64,000 bases of DNA from Saprospiraceae bacterium (GTDB taxonomy: Bacteria; Bacteroidota; Bacteroidia; Chitinophagales; Saprospiraceae). The notes under the pieces are model-generated. The model made no database searches. It was not told where the DNA came from and was given only the letters and a program-made list of their open reading frames with translations. The DNA lies in assembly GCA_016714765.1 (NCBI GenBank), contig JADKCF010000012.1:77925-141924 (forward strand), written 5' to 3'. This document shows, one piece after another, positions 21,603 to 31,159 of this stretch. Positions within the stretch are counted from its first letter, which is position 1. Every line of letters starts with the position of its first letter. The translations under genes were made by a program, and so were the position numbers.

Positions 21603-21815
21603 ATGGGACTATTTACCAAAGATGAACCGAAAATGATGGAAGTAAAGGGCCGTCAAATCAAATGTCTGGTCTGCAACAATGAATATTTTTATATAAGAGA
21701 AGGACAGCTCAATACTTCCACCGCCACTTTTTTTAATCTTGATTGGGCAAACAGGTCTGCTACCTGCATGGTTTGTTCTGAGTGTACCCACATCATGTGG
21801 TTTTTGGGTGATTGA
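21603..21815 (+). CDS. Small zinc-ribbon protein
   Basis: A 70-residue protein with two cysteine pairs, CLVC near residue 22 and CMVC-SEC near residue 58, separated by NTSTATFFNLDWANRSAT. The arrangement is a zinc ribbon, and the TFFNLDWANRSAT segment is familiar from small conserved proteins of unknown role in Bacteroidetes and Firmicutes. It lies 23 nt after the glycosidase stop and may be read from the same transcript. Nucleic-acid binding is possible but unproven. Confidence 0.75.
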   Translation: MGLFTKDEPKMMEVKGRQIKCLVCNNEYFYIREGQLNTSTATFFNLDWANRSATCMVCSECTHIMWFLGD

Positions 21816-21949
21816 GTGCTTTTTTACATTGCTTTATCCACTTCTTTACCTTGGGCAAGACTGGCATTCCTCAGTTAGGTAAATAATTAAAAGGGAAATT
21901 GCTGATTTTTTGCAAAAAAACAGTACATTTAGTTTCAAATATAAAAGTA

Positions 21950-23131
21950 ATGAGTCTTGCCCGTTCCGTTCATTTCTTGCTGATGCTGTTGGTTTCTGTT
22001 GTATTGCTTGAGCGTTGTCATCTTACAATGCAAGATTCTGCCACATCGGAAAAAAAAGTGGCAACATGGACGATGGAAGGTTTTGTCAAAGCAGACACTA
22101 TAAACCCCATCTTAAAACCACATGACCCTGGTATGCTTTTTACTTGTCCTGTGACTAAAAAAGAAATTGCCTGGGACCAACGCAACGTCCTTAATCCAAC
22201 CGCTTTAGTCAAAAACGATACAGTATTTTTGCTTTTCAGGGCGCAGGATCAAACAGGAACCTCTAGGATAGGCTTGGCTTGGAGTACGGATGGATTACAT
22301 TTTATCAAAAGAAGCACACCTGTTTTTTATCCCAATCTTGATACCATGAGAAAATATGAATGGCATTTCGCAAAACTCACTAGTGATAAGCAGGAATCAG
22401 GGACATATTTTGATGGGACGGAAGATCCGAGAATAGTGCAAAGCGAAGATGGAACCTACATCATGACTTATACGGCATATGATGGTAAGATAGCACGTCT
22501 ATGTCTGGCAAGTTCTTCAGACTTGTTACATTGGAATAAACATGGCCTTGTTTTGAAGGAAAGTGTGTACAAAAATCTGTGGTCAAAATCTGGCTCTATA
22601 GTGTGCAGGCAGGTCGGTAACAAAAGTGTGGCTACAAAAATAAATGGCAAATACTGGATGTACTTTGGCGACACAGATCTATTTATGGCAGTCTCTGATA
22701 ACCTGCTGGAATGGACACCGGTTTTAAATGATGAATCTAAAAAAATGATACGAGTACTGCATCCCAGACCTGGCTACTTTGACAGCAGACTAGTGGAGCC
22801 GGGCCCACAGGCGATGATCACTTCAGAAGGTATCTTACTTATCTATAATGGTAGCAATGCTGCCAATTGCAATGATAGCAGCTTGCCAACATTCACTTAT
22901 GCAGCTGGACAGGTTCTTTTTGACAAGGACTATCCCTACAAACAAATTGCCAGAATGAACACTTATTTTTTACATCCGAACAAAGATTATGAAAAAACCG
23001 GCGAAGTCAATGAGGTCTGTTTTGTCGAAGGATTGGTGTATTTTAAAAATAGTTGGTTTTTATATTATGGCACTGCTGATTCCAAAATCGCAGTTGCTAT
23101 AAAAAATAGTCCTAAGAGCACCTACAAATAA
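21950..23131 (+). CDS. GH130 family beta-mannoside phosphorylase/hydrolase-like lipoprotein
   Basis: Five-bladed propeller enzyme of about 393 residues with an N-terminal hydrophobic signal (FLLMLLVSVVLLERC). Members cleave or phosphorolyse beta-mannosides. Family marks are NPTALVKNDTVFLLFRAQD, GTSRIGLAWSTDG, FDGTEDPRIV (general-acid region) and EPGPQAMIT. An in-frame ATG at 21899 would place 17 non-signal residues in front, so I prefer 21950. It follows the glycosidase and zinc-ribbon genes, suggesting a small glycan-use cluster, though no SusCD pair is present. Phosphorylase versus hydrolase cannot be decided here. Confidence 0.87.
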   Translation: MSLARSVHFLLMLLVSVVLLERCHLTMQDSATSEKKVATWTMEGFVKADTINPILKPHDPGMLFTCPVTKKEIAWDQRNVLNPTALVKNDTVFLLFRAQDQTGTSRIGLAWSTDGLHFIKRSTPVFYPNLDTMRKYEWHFAKLTSDKQESGTYFDGTEDPRIVQSEDGTYIMTYTAYDGKIARLCLASSSDLLHWNKHGLVLKESVYKNLWSKSGSIVCRQVGNKSVATKINGKYWMYFGDTDLFMAVSDNLLEWTPVLNDESKKMIRVLHPRPGYFDSRLVEPGPQAMITSEGILLIYNGSNAANCNDSSLPTFTYAAGQVLFDKDYPYKQIARMNTYFLHPNKDYEKTGEVNEVCFVEGLVYFKNSWFLYYGTADSKIAVAIKNSPKSTYK

Positions 23132-23327
23132 TAGTTAAACATAATACATAAAAGCATATTTTAAAAGAATTTAACACGAAATAACTAATCATATTAGTTT
23201 TATTAAAATACTTAATATAATGTATATGTATCAATTAAATATAAAATAATAAAAATATATAAATACAATTAAAATAAATGCACTTATATATACAAAATAT
23301 AACTAATATGATATATCTTTGTGATGT

Positions 23328-23393
23328 GTAAGTTTTGGTTATTAAATTGTAAAATTCGTAGTTGCTCGTGAAAAGTCACGAGCACTTTTTTTT
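23328..23393 (+). ncRNA. Candidate small RNA 1
   Basis: TATCTTTG at 23314-23321 is a perfect -7 element, placing a start near 23328, directly before the conserved block AGTTTTGGTTATTAAATTG (23331-23349). A stem of 8 bp, TGCTCGTG/CACGAGCA (23363-23370 with 23377-23384), and eight T end the unit as an intrinsic terminator. Predicted length is about 66 nt. No -33 element is evident. Confidence 0.45.
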
Positions 23394-23510
23394 AAACACA
23401 ATGGCGGCCTACTTTCAGAGAGAGTCAGGACGAATAAATAAAATTCAGGTACATATAGTCATATTAAACAATGTAAAAATATTTGGCACGGTATTTGAAT
23501 TATAAAGAGT

Positions 23511-23572
23511 ATATGAGTTTTGGTTATTAAATTGAGTAATGCCCGTGTTTTTCGTCTTACACGGGCTTTTTT
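23511..23572 (+). ncRNA. Candidate small RNA 2
   Basis: Second copy of the 19-nt block (23516-23534), followed by the stem GCCCGTGT/ACACGGGC (23541-23548 with 23559-23566) and six T. The stem sequence differs from copy 1 while the structure and the 5' block are kept. No consensus -7 element precedes it, so it may be processed from a longer RNA or use another promoter. Confidence 0.4.
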
Positions 23573-23624
23573 ATTTTCTCTATTTCATTCCAATGGACAA
23601 CTGTTACCAACAGGCGCTTTCAAA

Positions 23625-25031
23625 TCAACCAAATGCAATGATTCTTTTGATGGTGGCAATCAGCTCATTTAAGTCTTTTTCTTCTGTAAATGGGTTCATG
23701 ATACTAACCCTAAGATACACTAACTCTTTCAAAACAGTTTGGACAATATAAAACCTCCCATCTTCCAGCAAAGCCCTTCTTATATTTATGTTATTTTGAT
23801 TTGTCTGTTCTTTGTTTTCTCCTTTTACCCTGAAGCAAACAATGTTGGATTGGGGTAATACTGCGAGTTCAAAATGCTCATCAGCCTTAAGCAACTCCCC
23901 AAACCTTCTGCCCATATCGTAACATTTGGTGAGATACTCATCAAATATTTCCATACCATATATAGCTATCAAGGCATATAGCCTTACGCTCAGCATGATC
24001 TTAGTACATTCCATAGTACGTTTACCGTAATTGAACCATTCTTCATCGCCAGCACTCCACAGATATTGCGCTTTTTGGGCAAAGGTTCTATAACTATTGT
24101 GGCTTTCAGCAAAAAAAAGCATCGTGGTCAAAGATGGTGTCATCATCATTTTGTGAGCATCCACAGTAATGCTATCTGCCAGATGACATCCATCCATCAG
24201 GTGTTTGTATTTCTCAGAAAACACTGCCGGACCTCCATGTGCTGCATCGATATGAAACCACAAATCTTTCTCCCTGCAAAAACTACCGATGGCAAGAAGG
24301 TCGTCATAAATCCCTGTAGATGTGGTAGGAGCACTACCTACTACACCGAGGACTTTGATTCCGTCACGCTGTGCCTTGTGATAATAATCCCCGAGTAGGT
24401 CTACCCTCATTGTGTACTGATTATCCACAGGAATTTTGATCACTCCTGCATCACCCCACCCCATCACCCTGACTGCCCTGTCTATACAATAATGGGCCTC
24501 CTCAGAAACCATAAATGCATACTTCTCTTTTTGGCCAACGTTCCATACATCTTCCGAGGCTTTGACATTTCTTGCACATATAAGCGCAGTAAGATTGGAC
24601 AGTGTGCCACCTGATGTCACTATTCCATCACCTTCATCCAACCCAAAATATGGTTTCAGCCGATCTATCAGTACTTTTTCGAGTGTGGAAGAAGCTGCCG
24701 ACATCTCATAAATAGCACCCCCACTATTGAGCATCAATCCTTCAAATCCTGCAAGGACCGCCAGAGGCGCCGGAGCACTAACCTGATGTCCAATGTATCG
24801 AGGATGTTGTAGTTTTATTGAATTTTCCATGACAGCCTTGAAATATTCAACAGGATCTGCAAAAGAACGATCTGACCAGTTTTGATAATTCTGATCCGGA
24901 TCTATAAAATCAATTACTTTTTCATTGGTTCTGTCCAAATTGGCCTTCAGATCATCAGCCAACATGTCGACCAATGCGTGCCCACTTTTTCTAAACTCCT
25001 CAGAATCATATACCTTCTCCAATTTTGACAT
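23625..25031 (-). CDS. PLP-dependent group II amino acid decarboxylase
   Basis: Decarboxylates an aromatic or related amino acid. It has 468 residues, normal for the aromatic-L-amino-acid/diaminobutyrate decarboxylase family. The PLP lysine is in SITVDAHKMMMTP, preceded by WFHIDAAHGGPAVFSE and by SGGTLSNLTALICARN for phosphate binding. VSAPAPLAVLAGFEGLMLNS is a family segment near the N-terminus. It starts 8 nt after the GH13 stop on the same strand, so the two are probably co-transcribed, an unusual pairing. Substrate not determined. Confidence 0.9.
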   Translation of the reverse strand: MSKLEKVYDSEEFRKSGHALVDMLADDLKANLDRTNEKVIDFIDPDQNYQNWSDRSFADPVEYFKAVMENSIKLQHPRYIGHQVSAPAPLAVLAGFEGLMLNSGGAIYEMSAASSTLEKVLIDRLKPYFGLDEGDGIVTSGGTLSNLTALICARNVKASEDVWNVGQKEKYAFMVSEEAHYCIDRAVRVMGWGDAGVIKIPVDNQYTMRVDLLGDYYHKAQRDGIKVLGVVGSAPTTSTGIYDDLLAIGSFCREKDLWFHIDAAHGGPAVFSEKYKHLMDGCHLADSITVDAHKMMMTPSLTTMLFFAESHNSYRTFAQKAQYLWSAGDEEWFNYGKRTMECTKIMLSVRLYALIAIYGMEIFDEYLTKCYDMGRRFGELLKADEHFELAVLPQSNIVCFRVKGENKEQTNQNNINIRRALLEDGRFYIVQTVLKELVYLRVSIMNPFTEEKDLNELIATIKRIIAFG

Positions 25032-25039
25032 CTTCCGGT

Positions 25040-26911
25040 TTATAAGTTAATTTTAAAAACAACTGCACTGAATGGTTTCATAAAAAGATGTTTGTCGATG
25101 GCCATTCCCTCCATATTATAAGAAAAAATCAAATCAGACGCTACAGGTTGTGTTGGCAACATCACATCATTTGTCTCGGCATTATTGTTAAAAACTATGA
25201 GCAGCTTTTGATTTTCGAACTCCCTGGTATAAGCCAGAATGTTGTGCTGGTCAGCTAAAGGCAAAATATTGTAACGTCCATTTACAAAAGCTTGGTGGCT
25301 CTTACGCAACTGTATAAGTGATTTATAATACTCAAACATCGTATTATCAAAAACCGGGGTTTCTGTATAATTGATATCTGAAAAATCTGATTGCGTTTCT
25401 ACTTCAAAATGGATATCCTTCCATACCAGAGGCTTCCTATTGTCAGGATCATCTGCCCCGCACATACCCATTTCGTCCCCATTCCAGATGTGTGGCGCAC
25501 CTACAAAAGTAAACTGGTGAAGAAGAAATAGCTTGGTCCTGTCAAAAGTCGTTTGATCAGGTTTACTGGTTTTATACTTACGGTCTTCCTGTGGCTTACA
25601 ATTGAATTTATACTTGCTAAGATTGTAAAATGAAGTTAATAACCGGGGCGAATCATGTGAAGATGCCAGATTCATCATAGCTTGCTGGGTGTAATCCGGA
25701 TACTTCAAAAAAATAGAGTCTATCTGTGTTCTAAATTGAGAAAGGTTGATCTTGTCATCCGGTTGGGCAAAGTAAGCTCTGGCCACTTTAAACCACTGAT
25801 AGTGCATGACTGCATCAAAAATATCTCCCTTGACCCACGGTGCAGGATCCATGAGCTGGTCTGGCCATTTTGTCCACCAATTTTCGCCAACGAGGTAAAA
25901 CTCCGGATTGACAGACCTCACAAATTTTCTGAAATCTCTCCAAAATCCCACAGGTACATGCTCAGCAACATCCAGTCTCATTCCGTCTATACCGTCTTCG
26001 AAGTGACCGTTTCCATCTGGATCCATCCATCTGCAGCACACTGCAAAAATATGTTCTTTTACTTCCGGATGAAGATTACCTTCGTATGGGTGACCAGGGA
26101 TTTTACCATTTGTATCCACTTTTTTCAACTCAGGTAAATTTTTGATACCTATCCAACCTTCATATTCGAGTTTTGTCTTGCCCGTACTGTCTTTTATAAA
26201 TCTGGTATGGTACCAATCTTTAAAAGGGGATGCGTCCAGATTTTCCTCTACATCTTTGAAAGCCCAAAAATTATTTCCAGTGTGATTCCATGAAAAATCC
26301 AGGACTACTCTGATGCCTTCTGAGTGCAGTTTTTTGACGAGGGCGATGAATTTTTTGTCAGCCGAGGTCCACTTCCATGACGATGGATCTTTGTGGTTTT
26401 CGCTTGCCATGATTTTCAAATCTCCTATCGGGTCATCACCGAATGTTACATCTATATGATGATAATGCCTGGCATCATACTTATGCAAGGAAGGAGCGTC
26501 ATTGATCGGGTTAAAATATATGGCATTGATTCCCAGTTCCTTGAGATACGGTATTTTTTCTTCTACCCCATCCAGGTCTCCTCCATATCTCCTCATCTGT
26601 ATGGTTCTGTAAAAATCCAATCCGGTAGGTTTTGCCCAGCTTTCCTGCTTATACCAGTTTTGACCCCATGGTGTCAAAGCCCAATCTGCAGGCAACGGAT
26701 CTATCAGTGCATTGTCACAAGTCACAGGTGTCGGGTCGTTACCGGCATTGCCATTTCTGAATCTTTCTACAAAAATTTGATACCATATAGCTTCTCTTGC
26801 CCAGGCAGGAGGCTGATCTGATGGGAGCATTGAATGCTTCTGATCATTTTTGGGGGTCATACATCCGGAAATTGACAATATTATTGAAAGAACAAGTACT
26901 CTCATCAACAT
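25040..26911 (-). CDS. GH13 alpha-amylase family lipoprotein
   Basis: Extracytoplasmic alpha-glucan hydrolase of 623 residues. The signal ends in the lipobox ISGC near residue 17. The catalytic barrel carries all three acids: the nucleophile in DGMRLDVAEHVP, the general acid in YLVGENWWTKWP, and the third Asp in SSHDSPRLL. VVLDFSWNHTGNNFW is conserved region I. A beta-sandwich C-terminal domain follows (RYNILPLADQHNILAYTR). The start could also be ATG 26905. Upstream, 26912-27056 holds only AT-rich sequence. Confidence 0.93.
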   Translation of the reverse strand: MLMRVLVLSIILSISGCMTPKNDQKHSMLPSDQPPAWAREAIWYQIFVERFRNGNAGNDPTPVTCDNALIDPLPADWALTPWGQNWYKQESWAKPTGLDFYRTIQMRRYGGDLDGVEEKIPYLKELGINAIYFNPINDAPSLHKYDARHYHHIDVTFGDDPIGDLKIMASENHKDPSSWKWTSADKKFIALVKKLHSEGIRVVLDFSWNHTGNNFWAFKDVEENLDASPFKDWYHTRFIKDSTGKTKLEYEGWIGIKNLPELKKVDTNGKIPGHPYEGNLHPEVKEHIFAVCCRWMDPDGNGHFEDGIDGMRLDVAEHVPVGFWRDFRKFVRSVNPEFYLVGENWWTKWPDQLMDPAPWVKGDIFDAVMHYQWFKVARAYFAQPDDKINLSQFRTQIDSIFLKYPDYTQQAMMNLASSHDSPRLLTSFYNLSKYKFNCKPQEDRKYKTSKPDQTTFDRTKLFLLHQFTFVGAPHIWNGDEMGMCGADDPDNRKPLVWKDIHFEVETQSDFSDINYTETPVFDNTMFEYYKSLIQLRKSHQAFVNGRYNILPLADQHNILAYTREFENQKLLIVFNNNAETNDVMLPTQPVASDLIFSYNMEGMAIDKHLFMKPFSAVVFKINL

Positions 26912-27056
26912 TACATATTTTAGTGCGAATATAATACAATTTGCACCACCAGAATATATGATATCTGTAATTTCTAAAAAGGCTAAAAAATCAGGATTTA
27001 GTTGATATAACTAAAAAATCAAGATTGTATTTGAAAAAGTGGCCTTAAAGCAGCAT

Positions 27057-28483
27057 TTATTGCTTTTCTCTTTTTTTCTCTTCGAAGGTTAAAATCTCAT
27101 TAAATATCCTGTCAATTTCCTCACCAGGGATATCCTTGATTATGATTTCCTTTTTGGCATCCAGAATAAATATTTTAGGTGTAGATTTCACTCTTATTTT
27201 CTGATTATATCTACCATATTCGTCAGCCGTATTGATAAAGTCTTCCATACCTTTTTCTTTTACAGCAGGCCAGCAAGTATTGGTTTTGTCACCACTTTTA
27301 GTACAGACTCCCAAAACTTTCACGCCCTTGTCTTTATTTTTTTTATAAAAGTCTACAACATTGGGCATTATTTTTTTGCAGTGTCCACAATCAGGAGCCC
27401 AAAATATTAAAACCGTGTATGGTGACTGAATATCATACAACCTTACAGGGGTACCATCCTCCTCGTAGGTAGTGATATCCGGTATTTTTTTACCTATAAG
27501 TATTGGTCTGAGGTCATCAGCATTTTCACTCATTTTTTTGAGGTTGTCCTCATTTACCCATGATGCTTTTCCTTTCTTATAATAGTTGTCTACGAGGTGT
27601 ACATATACGGCATCAAGGCCGACCATTTTCATTTGAGCATACTTATTGAGAAAATCAGCCAGGTAATATCTGTAGGCTTCGGGATTGCCTTCCAGTTTTC
27701 CGAGTACGATGTCCACAGCGCGAATCAGGGAATCAGGTTGTTGGTTGGAAAGTTTATTGACATAATAATCCACTTTCTGATGAATGAACGGTGTCCTTAT
27801 TAGCGCATGATGCTGCATATTGATGTTATCAAAAAAATGGTGCTTATAAAAATAGTAGCGCCTGTATTTGACGGAGTCTTCGTTTCCGGTAAAGTCAGGT
27901 ACTTCGATGTCTATGTTGGACTTGATCAGCATAGTCGTTATGGATTGGGGATGTTTGCTGATAAAATCTTTCTGATATTTTTTTACATCCTTATCCAGTT
28001 CATCCAATTTTTCCTGTGCAATTTTATTGGTTTCATTTTTTCCTTTGGCTCTATCGATTTGTGCCCTGAGGGTATCCGCCAATATCCTTTTATCTTTTAA
28101 AATAATAAGTAATCATAAAAATTCTTATTTTCATCACTCCCTTTAAATTTGATATTGAGCAAATCCTTGGCGTCAAATTCCATGGTATACTTGCTTTCTT
28201 TAGGATCGACAATAAATTGTGTGAAAGCATTATCAGGCTTGAGTAATAACAGATATACTCCAGGTTCAGGTTGCTCTTCAGAATCCCAAACAAATTTACC
28301 CTTGGCTTTTGCAAATAAAGTATCTTTCACTATTTGCTTTTCGCCAAAATAGTTGCCCACTATCAGTGTATCATTGGTATAGTTTTTTATGGCTATCTGT
28401 ACGGAATACTTCTGAGCATTCGCCTCTTCGCCCCACAACAAAATGAATACTAATAAGTAACTAAGGATAAAAATGTTTTTCAT
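27057..28483 (-). CDS. TlpA-like thioredoxin-domain protein with DUF4369-like N-terminus, frame-shifted
   Basis: Exported thiol-disulfide protein of about 475 residues. It has a signal peptide (MKNIFILSYLLVFILLWGEE), an N-terminal DUF4369-like beta domain (NDTLIVGNYFGEKQIVKDT), a helical middle, and a C-terminal thioredoxin fold with WAPDCGHCKK, the CGHC redox pair, and the cis-proline region VKSTPKIFIL. The frame breaks at 28099-28102, a run of four A on the plus strand. One more restores YLLFLKDKRILADTLRAQ. Such proteins are common in Bacteroidetes envelopes. Partner unknown. Confidence 0.85.
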
Positions 28484-28602
28484 AAATAAAAATTAACTTC
28501 TTTTTTTTAACACCAGGCAAATAAACAAAAATATAGGTTCAGATAGTTTTATTTTTGTCCTGATTAATGTTTTTTTAACATCTGTTCGGTGTGCGCCGTC
28601 AA

Positions 28603-29535
28603 TCACATCCTTTTGCCTGCAAGCAAGTACAGTACAGCCATTCTAACCGCAACACCGTTTTCTACCTGATCCAAAATGATCGATTGGCCTGAATCAGCCA
28701 CATCGCTTGTGAGTTCTACTCCTCTGTTGATAGGCCCGGGATGCATGATGATAATATCTTTGTTTACGGATTCCAAAAGTTTTTTGTTGATACCAAAATA
28801 CATGGCATATTCTCTAAGTGAAGGTATGTATTTTATATCCTGACGCTCCAACTGTATACGCAGTACATTGGCTACATCACACCATTGCAATGCTTTTCTG
28901 ATATCGTGCTCTACTATCACTCCAAGGCTCTCTATATACCTTGGTATAAGAGTAGACGGTCCACAAACCATGACATTAGCCCCCAGTTTTTTAAGACAAA
29001 ATATATTGCTCAGTGCTACCCTGCTGTGCAGAATATCACCGACTATTAAAACATTTTTACCTTCGACCGAACCAAGTTTTTCCTGAATTGAATAAGCATC
29101 CAGAAGTGCCTGAGTGGGGTGTTCGTGTGTGCCATCTCCGGCATTGATAATGTTGGCATCGATGTGTTTTGCGAGAAAATGATGTGCTCCTGGTGCCGGG
29201 TGTCTCATTACCACCATGTCTACTTTCATAGCCAGGATATTATTGACTGTGTCGAGCAGTGTTTCTCCTTTGCTTACAGAAGAGGAGGATGCTGCAAAAT
29301 TTACTACATCGGCTGATAATCTTCGTTCGGCCAGTTCGAAAGATATCCTTGTTCTTGTGGAGTTTTCAAAAAAAACATTGGCCACAGTTACATCCCTCAG
29401 AGATGGAACTTTTTTGATTGGTCTGTTGATGACATCCTTAAACTCAGAGGCAGTCTTGAAAATCAGTTCAATATCTTCTTTAGTTATATATTTGATACCG
29501 AGAAGATGTTTTGTACTGATTTGCGACTGAGACAT
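28603..29535 (-). CDS. pyrB: Aspartate carbamoyltransferase catalytic subunit
   Basis: Second step of pyrimidine synthesis, joining carbamoyl phosphate and aspartate. The 310-residue frame is intact. Carbamoyl-phosphate contacts are FENSTRTRISFE and GDGTHEHPTQALLDAYS, and VMRHPAPGAHHFL and MHPGPINRGVEL are also family marks. It is encoded 28 nt after pyrR on the same strand. No pyrI regulatory chain follows. Confidence 0.97.
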   Translation of the reverse strand: MSQSQISTKHLLGIKYITKEDIELIFKTASEFKDVINRPIKKVPSLRDVTVANVFFENSTRTRISFELAERRLSADVVNFAASSSSVSKGETLLDTVNNILAMKVDMVVMRHPAPGAHHFLAKHIDANIINAGDGTHEHPTQALLDAYSIQEKLGSVEGKNVLIVGDILHSRVALSNIFCLKKLGANVMVCGPSTLIPRYIESLGVIVEHDIRKALQWCDVANVLRIQLERQDIKYIPSLREYAMYFGINKKLLESVNKDIIIMHPGPINRGVELTSDVADSGQSIILDQVENGVAVRMAVLYLLAGKRM

Positions 29536-29563
29536 GAGTTAGGTATGAGTTGATGTATAAATT

Positions 29564-30112
29564 TTATTCTTTCCCTGAAAATAACAGTACCTGATCCACT
29601 CCTTGTTTCTGCTGCCATTCCACACTGACATAAGCTTCATCTACAGCGTCTACTGCAATACCGAAGTAATCAGCTTTAATAGGAAAATGGCGGTTAAATC
29701 TCCGATCTACCATACACAACATTTCGATTTTGCGAGGTCTGCCGAAATCCTGCAGGGCTGCCATGGCAGCATGAACCGTGCGACCGGTATAGAGAACATC
29801 GTCTACCAAAATGACATTTTTATTTTCAACCAAAAAATCAATATGTGTGGAAGAAGCTTTGATAGGTGTATCTCTGCGTCTGAAATCATCCCTGTAAAAA
29901 GTAATATCAAGCATTCCATATTTGAAGGATTGTTTACCCGTCATTTGTATAAGGTTGTCCCGAAGCCGTTCTGCTAGCAGTACTCCCCTCTCCTGTATGC
30001 CTACAATACATAAATCTTCTGTGTCGAGATGATTTTCGAATATCTGATGACATAACCTCAGAAGCGTAAGCTGAAATCTATCTGATGAAACTATGATTTT
30101 TCCGTGATCCAT
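29564..30112 (-). CDS. pyrR: PyrR bifunctional pyrimidine regulator / uracil phosphoribosyltransferase
   Basis: 182 residues of the phosphoribosyltransferase fold. The PRPP loop is NVILVDDVLYTGRTVHAAM. The basic surface used by PyrR to bind pyr mRNA is suggested by FRRRDTPIKASST. In Firmicutes PyrR attenuates pyr operons when UMP-bound. Here it precedes pyrB, but I see no PyrR-type anti-terminator hairpin in the 104 bases upstream, so RNA control is not shown. Confidence 0.93.
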   Translation of the reverse strand: MDHGKIIVSSDRFQLTLLRLCHQIFENHLDTEDLCIVGIQERGVLLAERLRDNLIQMTGKQSFKYGMLDITFYRDDFRRRDTPIKASSTHIDFLVENKNVILVDDVLYTGRTVHAAMAALQDFGRPRKIEMLCMVDRRFNRHFPIKADYFGIAVDAVDEAYVSVEWQQKQGVDQVLLFSGKE

Positions 30113-30120
30113 ATCAAGGG

Positions 30121-30128
30121 CAAATATA
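30121..30128 (-). promoter_or_regulatory. pyrR-pyrB promoter, -7 element
   Basis: Minus-strand TATATTTG. The predicted transcription start, near 30114, is only two or three bases before the pyrR ATG at 30112. The message would be leaderless or nearly so, which leaves no room for a leader attenuator. Confidence 0.5.
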
Positions 30129-30215
30129 AGGTTTTTGTCATATATTGAATCAGGTCAAACCATAATTTTAAAATGAAAGATGTTTAAGATAAAGTATTTT
30201 GACTGATACATCACG

Positions 30216-31133
30216 CTAAATGGTCAGATACGGTAAAATTTTCTTACCTGTTTCTTCTTTCAATGATCTGATTCGGCTTATGTGTTTGACGTCTGAGAAG
30301 TCCCCGTGCTGTTTTCTGTATTTTAGAATGGCATTGGTGGTTTCTGGACTGAAATATGGATTTGTAGTGAATGTCTTATAATCAGCTGTATTAATATTTA
30401 TCTTTTTTATCTTCGAAGGGTCCGCACTAAAATATTGGCTAACAGGTTGATATAAACTATCCGGTATGATATTCAACTCTGTAAGTTGTTCTTTATAAAG
30501 ATATCCTCCCAGTTTTTTGCGGTAAGCCATAATTCTTTTGACCATATATGGACCTACTCCTTTGATGGCATCTAGTGACACACTATCCGTGGTATTGAGG
30601 TCTACAATAGCCTGCTTATTCTCCATTGGATTCTTCTTAATTTTGATAGAATCTGTCTCGTTGCCTTTTTTCGGTATCGTAATTTGTATGAAGTCTTTGA
30701 GCTCATTGACGAGATTGGTGTCTATTCCATAAATTGATTTTAGTTTATCGGTACTTTTTATGGTTCCTCCTTTGCTACGATAAGAGATCAGACTTCGTGC
30801 TCCATATTTAGAGAATCCCAGAAGTTCCAACGAATCTGCACTAATACGATTGGGGTCAAATGCAAATTTTTGTTTTGTTTTTTTAACTTTAGCTTGTGAC
30901 AGGGGCTCTTCCCACATGGTCTCTAGGGATCGGTAAGAAGAAGAGTCATCATCACCTGAAATATCAATGCTGTCAGTTGGGAAGTAGTACAAGCTTTTGT
31001 CTAGTGGCAAGGTATGATTACCCGATGATGGCCAGTATTCTACACCAAGTATGACTATCATCGAAAGAATAAAGAAAATCAGTATTCCCCTTCGTTCCTG
31101 TAATGTAAAGCTGAAAAATTCTTTGTAGTCCAT
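30216..31133 (-). CDS. ComEA-like helix-hairpin-helix membrane protein
   Basis: 305 residues with one N-terminal membrane helix (GILIFFILSMIVILGV) and several helix-hairpin-helix repeats, seen as LLGFSKYGARSLISYRSKGG, LDAIKGVGPYMVKRIMAYR and NAILKYRKQHGDF. HhH repeats bind DNA backbone. ComEA-type proteins pull DNA through the envelope during uptake. It follows cca by 26 nt in what looks like an operon with dusB. Function in competence is inferred only. Confidence 0.83.
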   Translation of the reverse strand: MDYKEFFSFTLQERRGILIFFILSMIVILGVEYWPSSGNHTLPLDKSLYYFPTDSIDISGDDDSSSYRSLETMWEEPLSQAKVKKTKQKFAFDPNRISADSLELLGFSKYGARSLISYRSKGGTIKSTDKLKSIYGIDTNLVNELKDFIQITIPKKGNETDSIKIKKNPMENKQAIVDLNTTDSVSLDAIKGVGPYMVKRIMAYRKKLGGYLYKEQLTELNIIPDSLYQPVSQYFSADPSKIKKININTADYKTFTTNPYFSPETTNAILKYRKQHGDFSDVKHISRIRSLKEETGKKILPYLTI

Positions 31134-31159
31134 ATTTAAAATGAGCAGATTTTATAACG

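Larger units (their letters stand above)
23132..23624. other. Intergenic region between convergent genes with two small-RNA-like units
   Basis: The first 180 bases are almost pure A/T and show no coding pattern. The rest contains two units, each made of the same 19-nt block followed by a stem-loop and a T run (23331-23393 and 23516-23572). Both read on the plus strand between the convergent GH130 and decarboxylase genes. No protein of useful length is encoded. Confidence 0.6.

Noticed and set aside
23132..23624. CRISPR array or tRNA genes in the repeat-bearing gap
   Set aside because: Only two copies of one 19-nt block, no regular spacers, and no cloverleaf.
28550..28557. Plus-strand TATTTTTG promoter-like match before the TlpA-like gene
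   Set aside because: AT-rich chance match on the wrong strand with no downstream gene.
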